Shown piece after piece: positions 34,834 to 44,304 of a DNA stretch of 64,000 nucleotides; the first letter of the stretch is position 1; each line of letters opens with the position of its first letter. The position numbers and the translations under genes are program-made. The stretch is taken from assembly GCA_900169235.1 (NCBI GenBank), contig FWCC01000140.1, positions 186,001 through 250,000 of the forward strand, in the 5' to 3' direction. A model generated the notes under the pieces. The model was not told the origin of the DNA and made no database searches. It saw only the letters and a list, made by a program, of their open reading frames with translations. The stretch is from Zarea fungicola (taxonomy: Eukaryota > Ascomycota > Sordariomycetes > Hypocreales > Cordycipitaceae).

Positions 34834-36031
34834 ATGACAGATCTTTGGAAAATGATTCCGCAAGTGTCGAAGCTTCTGCGAGTCGAGACCTTGCGTCCTG
34901 GTAAGTCCAACTACGCTAGAGAGCCAGCATCACCCAATGACTTGGAGTCTGTCCATTGCCTTTGTCGTTGGCTTACCAAATGACCTCAGTGGACAATGAA
35001 ACCTTGGTGAAGGCTACGGCGATGCTTGCGGCGATCAAGAGAACGTTAGAAAACCCAGACGCAACTGTCCGTGAACGACACAGAAGATATTTGAACAGTC
35101 TGCCGGCCGATGTGGCAGCGAGGAATTTGCTGCGCATCGGTCTGGACAGCCCTCAGAACGACATTCGTATTCTTGCCCTCAACTGTACAGGCCTTGTCAA
35201 TGCGATATCTGCTAGACAGATGCAGAGATTTCTGAAAGTGGATAACCTGTGGGAGATAATGCCGCTGCTCGCGGTAAGAGACAATGCTGGTGTGGCGAAA
35301 TGAGAAAATGAAGACGGGATTGAATGGCAGTCAGTAGCTAACACACTATAGTTGTCAAACACGGAGAATGAGAGCGAGGCACTGCGTGTTACGCTGTTCG
35401 CAACCGCCTTGCGGTCGATTAGAGTACATAATGAGCTGTACCTCCGAGAGGCTCTGGAATACACGGGTCTGATAAAGACCATCACGAGAGTCAGTTCTTC
35501 TTCTTCCTTGTTCAAACCACGCAAGCAATCTTAGCCGCGTCCTCGTACCTTTGCTAACAGAAATCTCTTTTCGTACAGAACATTGTTCAATGTGAAGGAC
35601 AGGCTTTGGCCTACCCGATTTTGGATTGTCTGCAGCAGTCGATTGACGTCATGAATGCCATCGTCGGCCGGGCTCCATCATACGCTCCGTTGTTTGCCGA
35701 AGCGATTCCGACGCTATGTCGACTCTTGGGCGATATTGAGATCCCGAGCATGCCTCAAACAAGTGGTATTGTGCTGCTGGCCAGCACAATCATATTGTGG
35801 TTCAAAGCTTCCGACAGCTGCACCACTGGACATAACCTGGCGTGGGCCTACTTTCCCACGTCACAGTTGGCCCGGATTCTGCGCTATTCAAGCAATGCGG
35901 ATGGGGAAACTGTGCAAAACTCTGCTGCTGAAATGTTCCGGGCCGTCGTTGACATGGCGAATTATGCCCCGATTCTCGTTTGGGAGCCTCTGTTGCGAGA
36001 GATTCCGGCACTGTACAGAGGGATGGCGTAG
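34834..36031 (+). CDS. four-exon protein of unknown function, helical repeat-like
   Basis: Exons 34834-34900, 34990-35273, 35352-35489 and 35579-36031; the product is 313 aa. All three introns (89, 78 and 89 nt) are GT-AG with clear donors (GTAAGT, GTAAGA, GTCAGT), and frames join cleanly. The protein is almost wholly alpha-helical in appearance, with Leu/Ala/Ile-rich stretches such as ATMLAAIKRTLENPDATVRE, NDIRILALNCTGLV and ALRVTLFATALRSI spaced at about 40-45 residues. It resembles an ARM/HEAT-type solenoid. No signal peptide or membrane segment was seen. I recognise no named family; a cytosolic scaffold is possible. The short first exon starts MTDLWKMIPQVSKLL, an amphipathic helix. Confidence 0.72.
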
Positions 36032-37994
36032 ATGAACAACGCCGACATCAAGCAAAATTCACAAGAAGAAAAGGGCGTAAGTTTTGTAAGAATGTTTGGA
36101 TAGGTCATCCTCAGGAAACTGCAGTATAGAATGAATAATGAATTTGGAAATTAATTCCCCCTTTCTATGAAATGCAAGTACGTTCTTTCGCCGTAGTTTG
36201 CCTGGGCCTGTTCAACCCGGCAGCGCTTTGGCGGCGCCATGTCAAACTTTTCTTTGTATGCAGAGGCAATGGTGCTGTCACGAGTACATTCTACGCTCTA
36301 GAAAGGGACAAAATTGCAACGATCAAAGGGGCTTGGTGGCTTTGTGCCAATTTCTTTGTGCCTAGCAATGGTCCTTATAAAATACAAAGCTGCCCATCAG
36401 CTTCTTTCCCAACGATTTTCCGGCCACGTACAGTCATTTGTGTGACGAGCTTCAAGGCTGTACCCAGCAGCTGCCAGTACAACAATAGAAGTTCGAGTTC
36501 CCTTCCGCCCCCCAATACAACAAGGCTGACGGCAACTCACACGCCGGGCGAAACCTCCGTAGTACGCTACTCCCCTCTCACAAGAGAAAGCAAAAGTTTG
36601 GCTAGAAGGTTCCTTGGATGAGTAAAGCCACGAAGCCGGCGAGGAACTGAACGCGGAACAGTGTGCCAGCTAAACAGAAATACGCACGGAAGAGCGGAAA
36701 CAAGTCCCTCTCGCTACGGGTGACCCAATCGAGACAAGTTCAATAACAGCAATTCACATCTTCCAAGGAAGATACCCATCTCCACCGATCAGTGAATAAC
36801 AGTGGCGAGAGGTCTGGCCGTCAGGTCCGCGCACAGGCCTTGCCAGGTGCAAGTGGGCGTGCTCTCGTTTGTTTACCTTCGTTGCTGGCGATACGATGCA
36901 ACCATCACAATCCGTAAAGCTATTGCTATTAGAACAGTACAGTTTACTTTAATCACGATTTAAGTATTATACTGGGAATAAGCTTGGATACGCCACGACA
37001 TGGGTTGTGGTAGATCCTATGAACTGGAGGGGTAGGTGGCTGGGCAATGAGTTCAGATCAACAGCTGCGTAGCTCAGCGCGGCTCCCGGAGAGTGTATTT
37101 TCAGGCATACTCGCTCCAAGGATGGCTCCACCGCCAAGCCTTTGTTTTTCTGACGCAAGGTGTGTTTATTGCACGCCCCCTCTGCCTGGTGTTGCTCTCT
37201 GAGGGCCTATGCCAGCAGAACTTGCTGAAGGCGGCGCCGATTTCTTTTCCATTATATCTTTGTCGTATCTTGTTTAAACCGCTGCAGCATGAGCATCATT
37301 GACATGTAGATTTTGAACCGAGAAAAGAGCGACTACAAAGTAAAATACATAAATCCAGGTGGCGGGTGCCTCACCACTCGAGGTGAGTGAGGCGTCGTGA
37401 ACAACGCAGCAGAGTGGATATCCAATTCAATGCCGGCGTGCTTCAAACAGAAGCTGCTGCGGTTCTCTTGATAGCGTTCCTACGGTACTGCACTTCTCGG
37501 GGCATGAGGCTGCTGGAGGAGTGGCAGCTGGCCTCGAGGATCTTACTCCGTATACTTGAAGCTAATTTCAAGCGAGCTACACTCATTTGCAATTTTGTTA
37601 AAGCATTTACATTTACACTACTTGTTCAATTATTCTTTTCTACAACTTTGGCAACAGAAAATATAAACAATCGTCAGCGTTCGTGGTCTGTGCCACGGCA
37701 CGGGTGCAAGTGAATAGGCGTGCATTCAAGGCGGCCCGGCAGAGATAAACAATTCTCTGCATGTTGTAAACAACTGACTCACGAGATTGCAAGTTGTTCC
37801 GTTTGCACGCCCCCCAATAAGCGAGTTTCTCGCGTCACAGTTGTGGCCCCCCTGGAAGCTATATAACGCGTGTTCCATCCCATTTCACTCTCCTCTCTTT
37901 CTCTTCCTTCTTCATCTATATTTTTATTCATCATTTTTATTCTTCATCTTTATCCTTCTTCTACAGGAGTCTCCTAAACCCAATGCTCTCTGCT

Positions 37995-38029
37995 GGGCAC
38001 GCCTGTTCGAGCGTCATTTCAACCCTCAA
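37995..38029 (+). pseudogene. dispersed fragment of 5.8S rRNA 3' end plus start of ITS2
   Basis: About 35 bases reproduce, with about one mismatch by memory, the universally conserved fungal 5.8S/ITS2 junction, including the core TTCGAGCGTCATTT and the ITS2 start CAACCCTCAA. Sequence just 5' (CTCTCTGCTGGG) only loosely resembles the usual 5.8S hairpin, and no ITS2 or 28S sequence follows. It is therefore a scrap of rDNA, not an rRNA gene. It lies about 180 bp before the assembly gap. Confidence 0.7.
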
Positions 38030-38205
38030 AACTAAATGGCCATCTCATGGCCGGGCCATGTACGTTTGTTTTCTTCACGCTTTCTTTTTTCTTCTCCATT
38101 CCAATCCATGACTTGGGTGCGCTTCCAAAGCTAACCATGAAAATGCTGGGATACAGGAAGCCTGGTACAAAGTTACCAGAGGCTAATGCCTCCACATGAG
38201 CTCTT

Positions 38206-38242
38206 NNNNNNNNNNNNNNNNNNNNNNNNNNNNNNNNNNNNN
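38206..38242. other. assembly gap (37 N)
   Basis: Run of undetermined bases. Flanking sequence does not overlap in any obvious way. The true gap size is unknown, so no gene call should be made across it. Confidence 0.99.
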
Positions 38243-38439
38243 AGGAGCCTGCGTATTTGAACTTTTTCTAAGCAGAACGACGAAAACTCTGCAGCAATTC
38301 AATCTCCTGCCAGAACTCGGTGATACCACCCGCATTTTGGGATGGACAACTGGCTTCGGCCTTTTTTTTCTTCGGGCAAATCGCCCACAGTCATCGATAC
38401 TGGCATCTTAAGACCTGTTCAATGGTCTGGGTAAGCAAC

Positions 38440-38700
38440 AGTTTTCTTATTTCTCGTTTTCTTTTCTCTCGTTGTTTTGTTCTTCATTTTCTGCTTCTTT
38501 ATTTCTGCTTCTTCATTCTGCTTCCTCATTTCTGCTTCTTCATTTTCGGCTTCTTCATTTTCTGCTTCTATTTTCTTGTTCCTCACTTTCTTGTTCCTTT
38601 CCATCCTTTTCGCCGTGTCATTCTTTCTTCATTCGCTTTTCCTTGTCGCCTTTCCTTGTCCTTCTTCGTCTTCCTCTTCTTCCCTCATTTGTACAGTTGC
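38440..38700. repeat. pyrimidine-rich imperfect repeats (TTCTTCATTT..TGC)
   Basis: About 250 bases are nearly all C and T on the plus strand, with an imperfect 15-18 bp period (TTCTGCTTCTTCATT and variants). Such tracts are common in fungal promoters and leaders and also expand by slippage. Translations through it are meaningless Phe/Ser/Leu-rich strings. Confidence 0.75.
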
Positions 38701-39192
38701 TAACTCATCTCAGTGCAGTGCACCAACAATCCTGCCAACTCGACGGCATCCGCGTCCGATCGATCCCGGCGGCCTTTACGTCTGCGTCTCTTATACCGGC
38801 CAACGCCTTCTCAGGCTGACGCCCCGGGGTCTGGCTGTGCGCCTTACGCTTGCGTCTCTTACCGGGAGACGTCTCGCGTTTGGTGTTCACGGCCGGCCGC
38901 TTCCAACAACAAATTCAAGGGGGGTGTTGGTAATTTTCGCCTGCCACATCCCTTTGGCAATTTCTTTGCCCGGCCCATGGCCTGTGCCCGCTTGCGTCCC
39001 TCTAAACGAGGAGGGGGGGGCCTCGGTTGCATCTGCACCATGGCTTTTGCCCGCCCGTCCCAGTTTCACTGGACCTGTTTGGGTGCGGGAGCGGTGTAGT
39101 GTTGCCTGACCCATCTGGCAGCACTCACCAATCCCAAGCAGCGTGACCTCTGCTCGCGCGGAGGTCGCCTGTCACCCATCAGGTCCCATCAG

Positions 39193-39226
39193 ATGGGGGG
39201 AGGGAGGGGAGGAGGAGGAGGAGCAG
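39193..39226 (+). other. G-rich tract, G-quadruplex candidate
   Basis: Six or more G runs of two to six bases separated by single A or AG (GGGGGGAGGGAGGGGAGG...). A second G-rich stretch with runs such as GGGGGGTGGGTGGTGGG lies near 39540-39560. Both are on the plus strand. Whether they fold in vivo is unknown. Confidence 0.5.
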
Positions 39227-39570
39227 TCCCGAGTGCAGAAAAAAAGGCCCGCCTAAGCCTCACTGGCAGTCTTTGCCTGGAGTATTCTCCTTCGGGGGGC
39301 GTTGCCTCACCTTCTGGAGGCTCACTGACTGCTTCCAACAGCGCTACATCTGGCAGCGTTGTAATTGCATATCACCAGTCTGGTCCTATTCGAAGATCAT
39401 CGAGCGTCACGCCTCCTCCCCTCAAGAGGGCGATGGACAACTTTAAAGAGACGGGAGAAGTTCCCAAGTCTCCTGCTGAGATTGTTTCTGGTGGCCAGTT
39501 GTTGGCGTGGGTGAGGGAAGGGTGGCGGTGGAGGACAAGGGGGGTGGGTGGTGGGCGGAGGACACTTTGA
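39193..39570 (+). CDS. possible gene or first exon, Gly/Ser-rich protein
   Basis: An ATG at 39193 opens 125 codons. After a glycine run, the translation reads naturally for about 80 residues (AEKKARLSLTGSLCLEY, then PIRRSSSVTPPPLKRAMDN), with Ser-Pro and basic motifs typical of disordered regulatory proteins. After about residue 100 it becomes low complexity, which may be intron; GTGAGG near 39508 and TTGGGACAG near 39640 could be its ends. No downstream exon could be established, so this may be chance. Confidence 0.25.
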   Translation: MGGGRGGGGGAVPSAEKKARLSLTGSLCLEYSPSGGVASPSGGSLTASNSATSGSVVIAYHQSGPIRRSSSVTPPPLKRAMDNFKETGEVPKSPAEIVSGGQLLAWVREGWRWRTRGVGGGRRTL

Positions 39571-41982
39571 TGGGTGTGGTGGAGGACACTTTGATTGTGG
39601 ACATTACCTGTTCTTTTCTTTCTTGTTTCTTTTTGGGACAGAGTTGGGACAGAGTTGGGTTGGGGGTTTGTCCGGTGTGGTGTATGGTGTATGGTGTATT
39701 GGGTACGTGCCCGTGCCAGCCATCTTGGGGTTCATACAAAATGTATGACCCGAAGATGGTTCGGTTTCGGAACCTGGTGTCCGCTACCTCGTCTTTTCGC
39801 ACATGCGAGGGGCAGGTATCGGTCGGAGAAGTCGGTGAGAAGCTGTTGTTCTCTTTTGATGTTCAGTTCACTTCTTCGCGATGCCTCTTGCTTTCTTCCT
39901 TGTGTTGAAGCAAGAGATTCATCGTGGAGATGGTGTCTGGACATCAAAGACATCAACAGCTTCTCTCCAACTTTTTCGGCGGATGCCGGCTCATCGTGTG
40001 TGTGAGAGGGCGTGGTGGCGGCACTGTCAGTGTTCAGTCAGTCAGTCAACTGGGCAGTTTGTTTAATTCATGTACAATTACAATTTTGTGCCATCCTCTC
40101 CCTTTCGCAACGTGATATCTTGTCCATTTCTCTTTCTCTTGGCCTGATCTGCGTATCGACACGGACAATGGCAACGCGCGATTCAAGATCCGCAAAAGTA
40201 AAAAAAAAAAAAAAAAAACGACATCGGAAACGCCCGCCACTTTTCCAACCCAATCGTGTCGAAGAGAGTCATTCTTTCCAGAAACAAAATAATTTGCAGG
40301 CAGCACGGACGACCAAACGCTACATCTGGTGGGCGAAACACGTCCTGGCGATGCTTTCTGCTGCTATGGCTCTGGCTACTTTGTTCTCGTTGCATACTTG
40401 CAAATTGCGGAAACTTTTTCGGCACATGAAGCGAAAATCTACAAGACGTGGTATTGCAAAGTTCCTCAATGTATCGAATCTTGTAGAAGCGACGACACTA
40501 CAGGGAGGCGGACACGGGGCTGCAAAGACTGCAAGCCAGAGCGCGGCGAGAGCCAGAACTAAGCGGCGACAGTGACTACGAGATTTTCGTAAATCGGCGG
40601 TGCATTGCAAGATTACGAAGCGCTGGGTCAAAACGCAACTGGTAGTAATCATCAAAGCCGACCTCAAAACAGGCAGCGAGGACCGTGTTTTTCGGCCATC
40701 GCGACGGAGGCTGCCTGAATGCTCACCACAGTTGCGAGATTGGAGACCATTGCCAGCGCGGCACAAATATTTCAATGATGCTGCTGCTTCTTGGAGAAAG
40801 ACGAGAAATGAGCGTGTAGGGGTGGTGAAGCGCAGAATAATTAAGAAATGCTTGCACGTGTCCTAGTCTGCGCAGGTCCGAGTGTACAGGACTTGCTCAC
40901 CAATGGCTTGCTCGTCTATGGCCGGCTTGGATTTTTCTACTGAAGATAAGGCAGGCCTTTGACCATGTTTTGGAAGATTTTGTTGACGGCCCAAAATCTT
41001 GGCGCAATGTGAGAGAATAAAAACAGTACGCGGCAGACAACTGTCGTCGTGGAACAAGACGCCCCGGAGAGAAAAATGCTGCCATTTTGATGCCATCTTT
41101 TCTTTCTGAAAAAAGAAATGAAAAGAAAACAGAAAATGTGAGAGGATGAATTTCCTTGGACTCATCGGACTTTGTTCATTGGGATGTGAATTCCAACGCA
41201 AAGACACGAGGTGGCAGTTGCTGTGATGCCCTCTCCCAGCTTGGCCGTGTTGACTTTTTGCTTCGTGTATTTTTTTTCCTTTTATTTTGATTTATTTCTC
41301 TCCCTTTTGCCGACATTCTTTTATCACTTTCTCGATGCATCATTGTATTAACTTCACTGCGATCGGTCCACACTAATTTAGCCAAGAGGACAGTGGCAGA
41401 TAAAATCAACTGTCCACGAGCCGGTGCTCTCCATGACATTGAGAAGCTAGCCGGTCAAGGCATCATCTACCACATGGTGCGCCACTACAGACATCTACTC
41501 GGAATCAAAGCATTTCACTCGTTTTGTGTTATTTTTCTTTTATCTTCTTCCATTTTAATCAGGCGTAGTTGAACCATGCTGCTGCATCCTTTGTTCAACT
41601 GTACCGACTACAGGAGCCTACCCTGTAGCTTTTGACAACTCATCAGAAGCCAGCCTGCCGTTGATATAGTACGGGCGTAATGCTGCAGAGCGTCTAGTTT
41701 CCGAATTAGCTGGGCCATTAAAGGGTTGAATGATTTGGAAATGGCACGTGGTAAAACTTTGCTTTGATGTTGATGTGTGATGTTACCGTTGTGGTGAGAG
41801 GGAGCATGGCTGCCAGCCGACCACCCGACATGACAAAGTGTACATGATTAGTCACACAGAGAAAGTACGAGTTTCTTTCCTTTCTTTATTTTCCTTTGTA
41901 TCAGTTTCTCCAGCTTCAACTTTGCGCTTTATTTCACCAATGCCAGGCTGCCTGTGTCGCGGGATTGTGCAGTTGTTGGTAG

Positions 41983-42281
41983 GTACCTGGTACGACTGCG
42001 CCGTACTCTGGACCAGTACTACAGCAGGTATGTACTAAGGATGTACATGTACAGTCTACTTGAGGTATGCTTGCACAACGCCAGCATCAAATTTATGCAA
42101 GCCAACAGTGGTCGTGTCCCCACTTGAGTCGATTCCCCGCAACCGGTCGGCCCAAAAGGGTCTCATCCAGCTGGCCATCCACTGTACTGGTACTGGCTGA
42201 CTGGGCGGTACAGGTACTTCTCCTCAGTCGTCTGGCGCAGTACATACGCCAGGTACACTGTACATTACAACTACCGCGTAC
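41983..42281. promoter_or_regulatory. GTAC-dense tract upstream of the AT-hook gene
   Basis: I count 15 GTAC tetramers in 299 bases, where about one would be expected by chance. They occur mostly as GGTAC or TGTAC and several in close pairs. The tract is 0.9-1.2 kb upstream of the ATG at 43171 and may be regulatory or a decayed repeat. Confidence 0.5.
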
Positions 42282-42954
42282 CTTTCCCCAGTCTGGCACC
42301 GTCTCGATCCACACTTCCCGCACCGTCCGGGGTGCCCATGCTGCACGCCATTTACACAGTCTGCGAACCGCCATCCCAGCCACCCGCCATCCTTGCGGCA
42401 CTGTGCAAAGGTGACATGCTCAGACCCGATGCAGAATTCATGGCTTGGGGTCCCCCTCCAAAAGTTCGCACTGCGCTCACTGGTTCATCAATAACTTTCA
42501 AGCCTGGATCCAGTTAGCGTTTCCCGGCTTTGCTCATCATGACGGTAAATGTGCGGCTGGCTTTTGCTGTTTGTGGTTGACCTGCTGCTTAGTACTTGGT
42601 ACTCTCGACTGTCACTTGGCTCAGCCGGCCCATCCAATCCTGCTGTTCCAGCCAACTGCCAGCCAGTGCCAGTCCTGCTGCTGCTTTCATTTCCCTGCTT
42701 CTTCTTCTGCATCAAACTCACCTCAATCAGCCCGGACAGAGAGCAGAAACGACGCTTCCTGCACCATCACCACCACCATCGACCCTCCAGCACCCCAAAT
42801 CACGCACCCTGCAACGGCGACTCTGCCCATCGCCGTTTGAACCACAGTCGCTCACCGTGTGGCTCGCACTGCTCGAATTCCACACATCCATCAACGCATT
42901 CTTACGTCATCAACATTGGCCAGTAGCTTCAGCTTCCTTTGTCAGGAAAGAAAG

Positions 42955-43126
42955 GTAATGTACCTCTCCCTCTCCTGGCCTCGTCCATGACAGTTTTCGG
43001 TGTCGCGTCGTACTAGACCCGTGTCAATGGTCCCCCGCGGCCCGGATACCTGCCTCTGTCCTACACAAGCTTTCATATAATACGGCCCTCGTCGCAATTG
43101 ACCGGCTAGCTAACAAAGCATTGCAG
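42955..43126 (+). promoter_or_regulatory. 5' UTR intron of the AT-hook protein gene
   Basis: AAAG/GTAATG donor at 42955, GCTAAC branch point at about 43108-43113 and TTGCAG acceptor at 43121-43126 outline a 172-nt intron ending 44 nt before the ATG at 43171. The exon upstream is pyrimidine- and CAC-rich as in long fungal leaders. Confidence 0.55.
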
Positions 43127-43170
43127 GCAGACAGCTCTCCCTTTTACACCATCAATCTCTGCTCGCTACC

Positions 43171-44304
43171 ATGTCTTACACTATGGACTCGGCTCCTGTC
43201 CCGTTCATGGCCTCGCGCCCAGCGGCTGCTGTGGAAAGACCTCGCGAGGAGCCGCCGACGGCGCATGCGCCTCTGACAACACCGTCAGCAGCGCCTGTTC
43301 CCATCGGATCGGCCACGCTTCCCCCGTTTGGCTCGGATGCCATGAGGAAGCCGGATGGCGCGACCGAGACCAGGTCGCCTTTTGAGCCCGCCCGGCTAGC
43401 CCGCGCGCCAGAGCCGCCCAAGCCTGCCGTGACGTCGCTGCCAAAGCCAGATGGCAACGAGAACGGCGCAAGGCTGCCAAGCATCGCCAACCTGGATGCG
43501 CCTGCTGAGCCGCCCAAGCCGACCATCCCAGGGCTGTTTGGAGTCGGCCCAGCTGCGTCGATTCTGAATAATCCCGTCGACGCCGCGGCTGCGGCAGCGC
43601 CAGTGTCCGGGGGACTGGCTCCGCCGTCGCTTCCCAAACCGGTCGAGGTCAACTCTGTGCCCGACACGCCGACCAACATTGGCACGCCCCCTGGCGGCAA
43701 TCACCGACCGGAGCTCAACATTATGCAGGAGCCCATCAAGAAGCCAGAGCCAGCGGCTGCGACGGCCACCTCGGTGCCAGAGACGGAGAAGCCCGCCGCC
43801 GCGCCGTCTGTCAATGGGTCAAGCACAAAGGCAACAGAGGAATCGAGCCCCGCGCCGATCCCCGCACCACCGGCCCCGACACCTGCGGTGGCACCAGCAA
43901 GCTCGATTCCAGGTCTGTCGGCCAGCGGATCCAGCCTAAAGCGCAAGCTGGAGGATCAAGTGGGCAAGGACGGCGCTCCCGAGGACCCTGCCACTGAGCA
44001 GCAAGCAGAGAAGAAGGCCAAGGTGGAAGCAGAGGCACCCAAGCCAGCTGCTGCCAATGCGGACAAGCCAACCGTGGCGGCGCCTGTATCTGAGGTACCA
44101 AAGGAGGCGGCGGCCGATAAAACCGCGGAGCCCTCTGCTGTGCCTGAGACGGCAAAAGAGGCTACAGCCGCAGAACCAGCTGCGACTCCAACGACGACGC
44201 CCAAGAAGGCTGGACGACCCAAGAAGGACAAGAAGGCGGCGCCTCCTGTTGGCAGAGCACAGCGCAAGACTCGCAGTCAGGGACCTGCAGAGGGGTCACT
44301 TTGA
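43171..44304 (+). CDS. Ala/Pro-rich disordered nuclear protein with AT-hook
   Basis: Single coding exon of 377 aa (ATG at 43171, context taccATGt). The protein is disordered throughout: Ala, Pro, Glu, Lys and Ser make up most residues. It carries repeated PKP/PPKP segments in the first half (EPPKPAVTSLPKP, EPPKPTIPGLFG). A likely NLS, SSLKRKLEDQ, lies near residue 255. The C-terminus has TPKKAGRPKKDKK, a core AT-hook (GRP flanked by Lys) that binds the minor groove of AT-rich DNA, followed by RAQRKTRSQ. A chromatin-associated or transcriptional cofactor role is likely but not specific. Orthologues, if any, would be alignable only at the NLS and AT-hook. The gene has a long leader with a probable 5' UTR intron, often a sign of regulated translation. 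Confidence 0.85.
   Translation: MSYTMDSAPVPFMASRPAAAVERPREEPPTAHAPLTTPSAAPVPIGSATLPPFGSDAMRKPDGATETRSPFEPARLARAPEPPKPAVTSLPKPDGNENGARLPSIANLDAPAEPPKPTIPGLFGVGPAASILNNPVDAAAAAAPVSGGLAPPSLPKPVEVNSVPDTPTNIGTPPGGNHRPELNIMQEPIKKPEPAAATATSVPETEKPAAAPSVNGSSTKATEESSPAPIPAPPAPTPAVAPASSIPGLSASGSSLKRKLEDQVGKDGAPEDPATEQQAEKKAKVEAEAPKPAAANADKPTVAAPVSEVPKEAAADKTAEPSAVPETAKEATAAEPAATPTTTPKKAGRPKKDKKAAPPVGRAQRKTRSQGPAEGSL

Larger units (their letters stand above)
36032..43170. other. 7.1-kb region without firmly supported protein gene
   Basis: It holds a 5.8S/ITS2 fragment, the N gap, a pyrimidine-rich repeat block, two G-rich tracts, a 19-base A run at 40200-40218, a GTAC-dense stretch and the long leader of the AT-hook gene. 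Open frames near 36172-36621, 38477-39109 and 40012-40775 have no recognisable domain. A TATATAA at about 37860 precedes a pyrimidine-rich leader-like tract but leads into no convincing gene. Confidence 0.45.

Noticed and set aside
38477..39109. Phe/Ser/Leu-rich open frame of 210 codons
   Set aside because: Its first half is the translation of the pyrimidine repeat tract and it starts without a good ATG context.
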